NCBI GenBank assembly: GCA_902793875.1
Contig: CADBFL010000033.1
Span: 1 to 12,293, forward strand
From: an uncultured Eubacteriales bacterium
GTDB taxonomy: Bacteria; Bacillota; Clostridia; Peptostreptococcales; Anaerovoracaceae
Length of the DNA: 12,293 bases
Direction of reading: 5' to 3'
Position numbers and translations under genes: made by a program. Position 1 is the first letter of the stretch. Each line of letters begins with the position of its first letter. Shown here one piece after another: positions 11,883-12,293 of the stretch. The notes beneath the pieces are model-generated. The model worked only from the letters and a program-made list of their open reading frames with translations, was not told the origin of the DNA and searched no databases.

Positions 11883-12293
11883 TCAAGCAGTATGCGCCTT
11901 CCGGCAGGAGGCCACTTTGAAGTCCGAGGATATCGCCGCCCAGGTCGCGCCCATCGCGCATATCATGGCCGCGGCCACGGACAGGAGCCCGAGCTTCACA
12001 TCGATCACATAGGCGATATCGTCGGAAAAACCGTACATCATGATGTAGGCCTTCCATATGACCACGGGGAATATCCTGCAGCCGGCAAAGAACCCGGCCA
12101 CCGCTCCGAGGAAGGCCGCGCTTCCGGAATAGAACAGATACTTGCCCGCTATGGCCGCATCGCTGTAGCCGAGCGCCTTCAGGACGCCCACCTGTCCCCT
12201 CTGCTCGTCTATCATGCGCGTCATCGTGGTCATGACCACAAGGGCCGCGATGAGAAAGAAGAACACAGGGAAGACCACGGCTACCCTGCTGAC
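11883..12293 (-). pseudogene. FtsX-like ABC transporter permease, upstream part cut short by a frameshift; continues past the window edge
   Basis: This frame is open from the right edge and ends at TGA 11885-11883. It encodes a typical central FtsX domain: VFPVFFFLIAALVVMTTMTR, then MIDEQRGQVGVLKALGYSD, then helices ending at ATWAAISSDFKVAS. After that the frame turns into non-homologous CRKAHTA and stops. In homologues the segment after this point is a short linker (like LMRPKAPKAGKR) into the next domain. Here the PPAGRR part is found in the other frame from 11911. The two homologous stretches overlap physically at 11907-11914, so the simplest reading is a deletion of roughly 17-23 bp (length leaving remainder 2 on division by 3), or an assembly error. 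Confidence 0.8.

Noticed and set aside
11797..12057. Minus-strand open frame of 86 codons overlapping the permease frameshift
   Set aside because: It is the third frame across the break, with no homology to the permease family; it matches neither of the two conserved halves.

Overview
This window reads as accessory and housekeeping DNA from a fairly GC-rich member of the Bacillota, probably an anaerobic clostridial lineage. The basis is the gene families: a PTS_EIIC_2 permease, a large FtsX-type permease of the kind common in Clostridia, and MltG with a short basic cytoplasmic tail. Codon use points the same way, with many ATA isoleucine and AGG/AGA arginine codons despite the high GC, and so do the purine-rich Shine-Dalgarno sites. 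The taxonomic placement is inference; nothing in the window fixes the genus.

Layout. Positions 1-815 hold the N-terminal part of a PTS-type membrane permease on the minus strand, running off the left edge. It diverges from mltG (915-2156, plus), which has a near-consensus promoter at 809-837. mltG converges, with only 2 bp between stop codons, on a three-gene minus-strand cluster. Read in its own direction, that cluster is a Nudix hydrolase (4261 to 3767), a bitopic coiled-coil protein carrying repeated T-R-V-Y motifs (3723 to 3064), and a membrane-anchored polysaccharide deacetylase (3118 to 2159) that overlaps the previous gene by 55 bp. A perfect 62-bp palindrome (4264-4325) lies between the Nudix gene and a divergent cyclophilin-type peptidyl-prolyl isomerase (4381-4860, plus). 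It abuts the Nudix start codon.

From 4879 to 10611 all genes are on the minus strand and concern potassium or cation movement. In transcription order they are trkA (10611-9244), a canonical trkH (9230-7767), a divergent second trkH (7734-6268), and a six-helix voltage-sensor channel with a TVGYGD filter and two C-terminal RCK_C domains (6096-4879). The trk genes look like one operon driven from a promoter at 10680-10708, whose spacer is a GC dyad. The channel probably has its own extended -10 promoter. The cluster therefore combines uptake (TrkH with the TrkA gating ring) and a potential leak or efflux route (the channel). RCK_C domains occur in both arms and could give common ligand control, for example by cyclic di-AMP as known for RCK_C proteins in other Bacillota.

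The right end (10718-12293) is the C-terminal half of a large FtsX-like ABC permease. It is broken by a frameshift near 11907-11914, where the reading frame changes and a conserved linker of a few residues is missing. The gene extends beyond the right edge.

The most interesting items are the palindrome that has displaced the Nudix ribosome-binding site, the frameshifted permease, the TRVY-repeat protein fused by overlap to the deacetylase, and the RCK_C-bearing channel beside a two-TrkH/one-TrkA operon. I saw no tRNA, rRNA, CRISPR array, integrase or complete insertion sequence. No gene-free stretch exceeds 300 bp.
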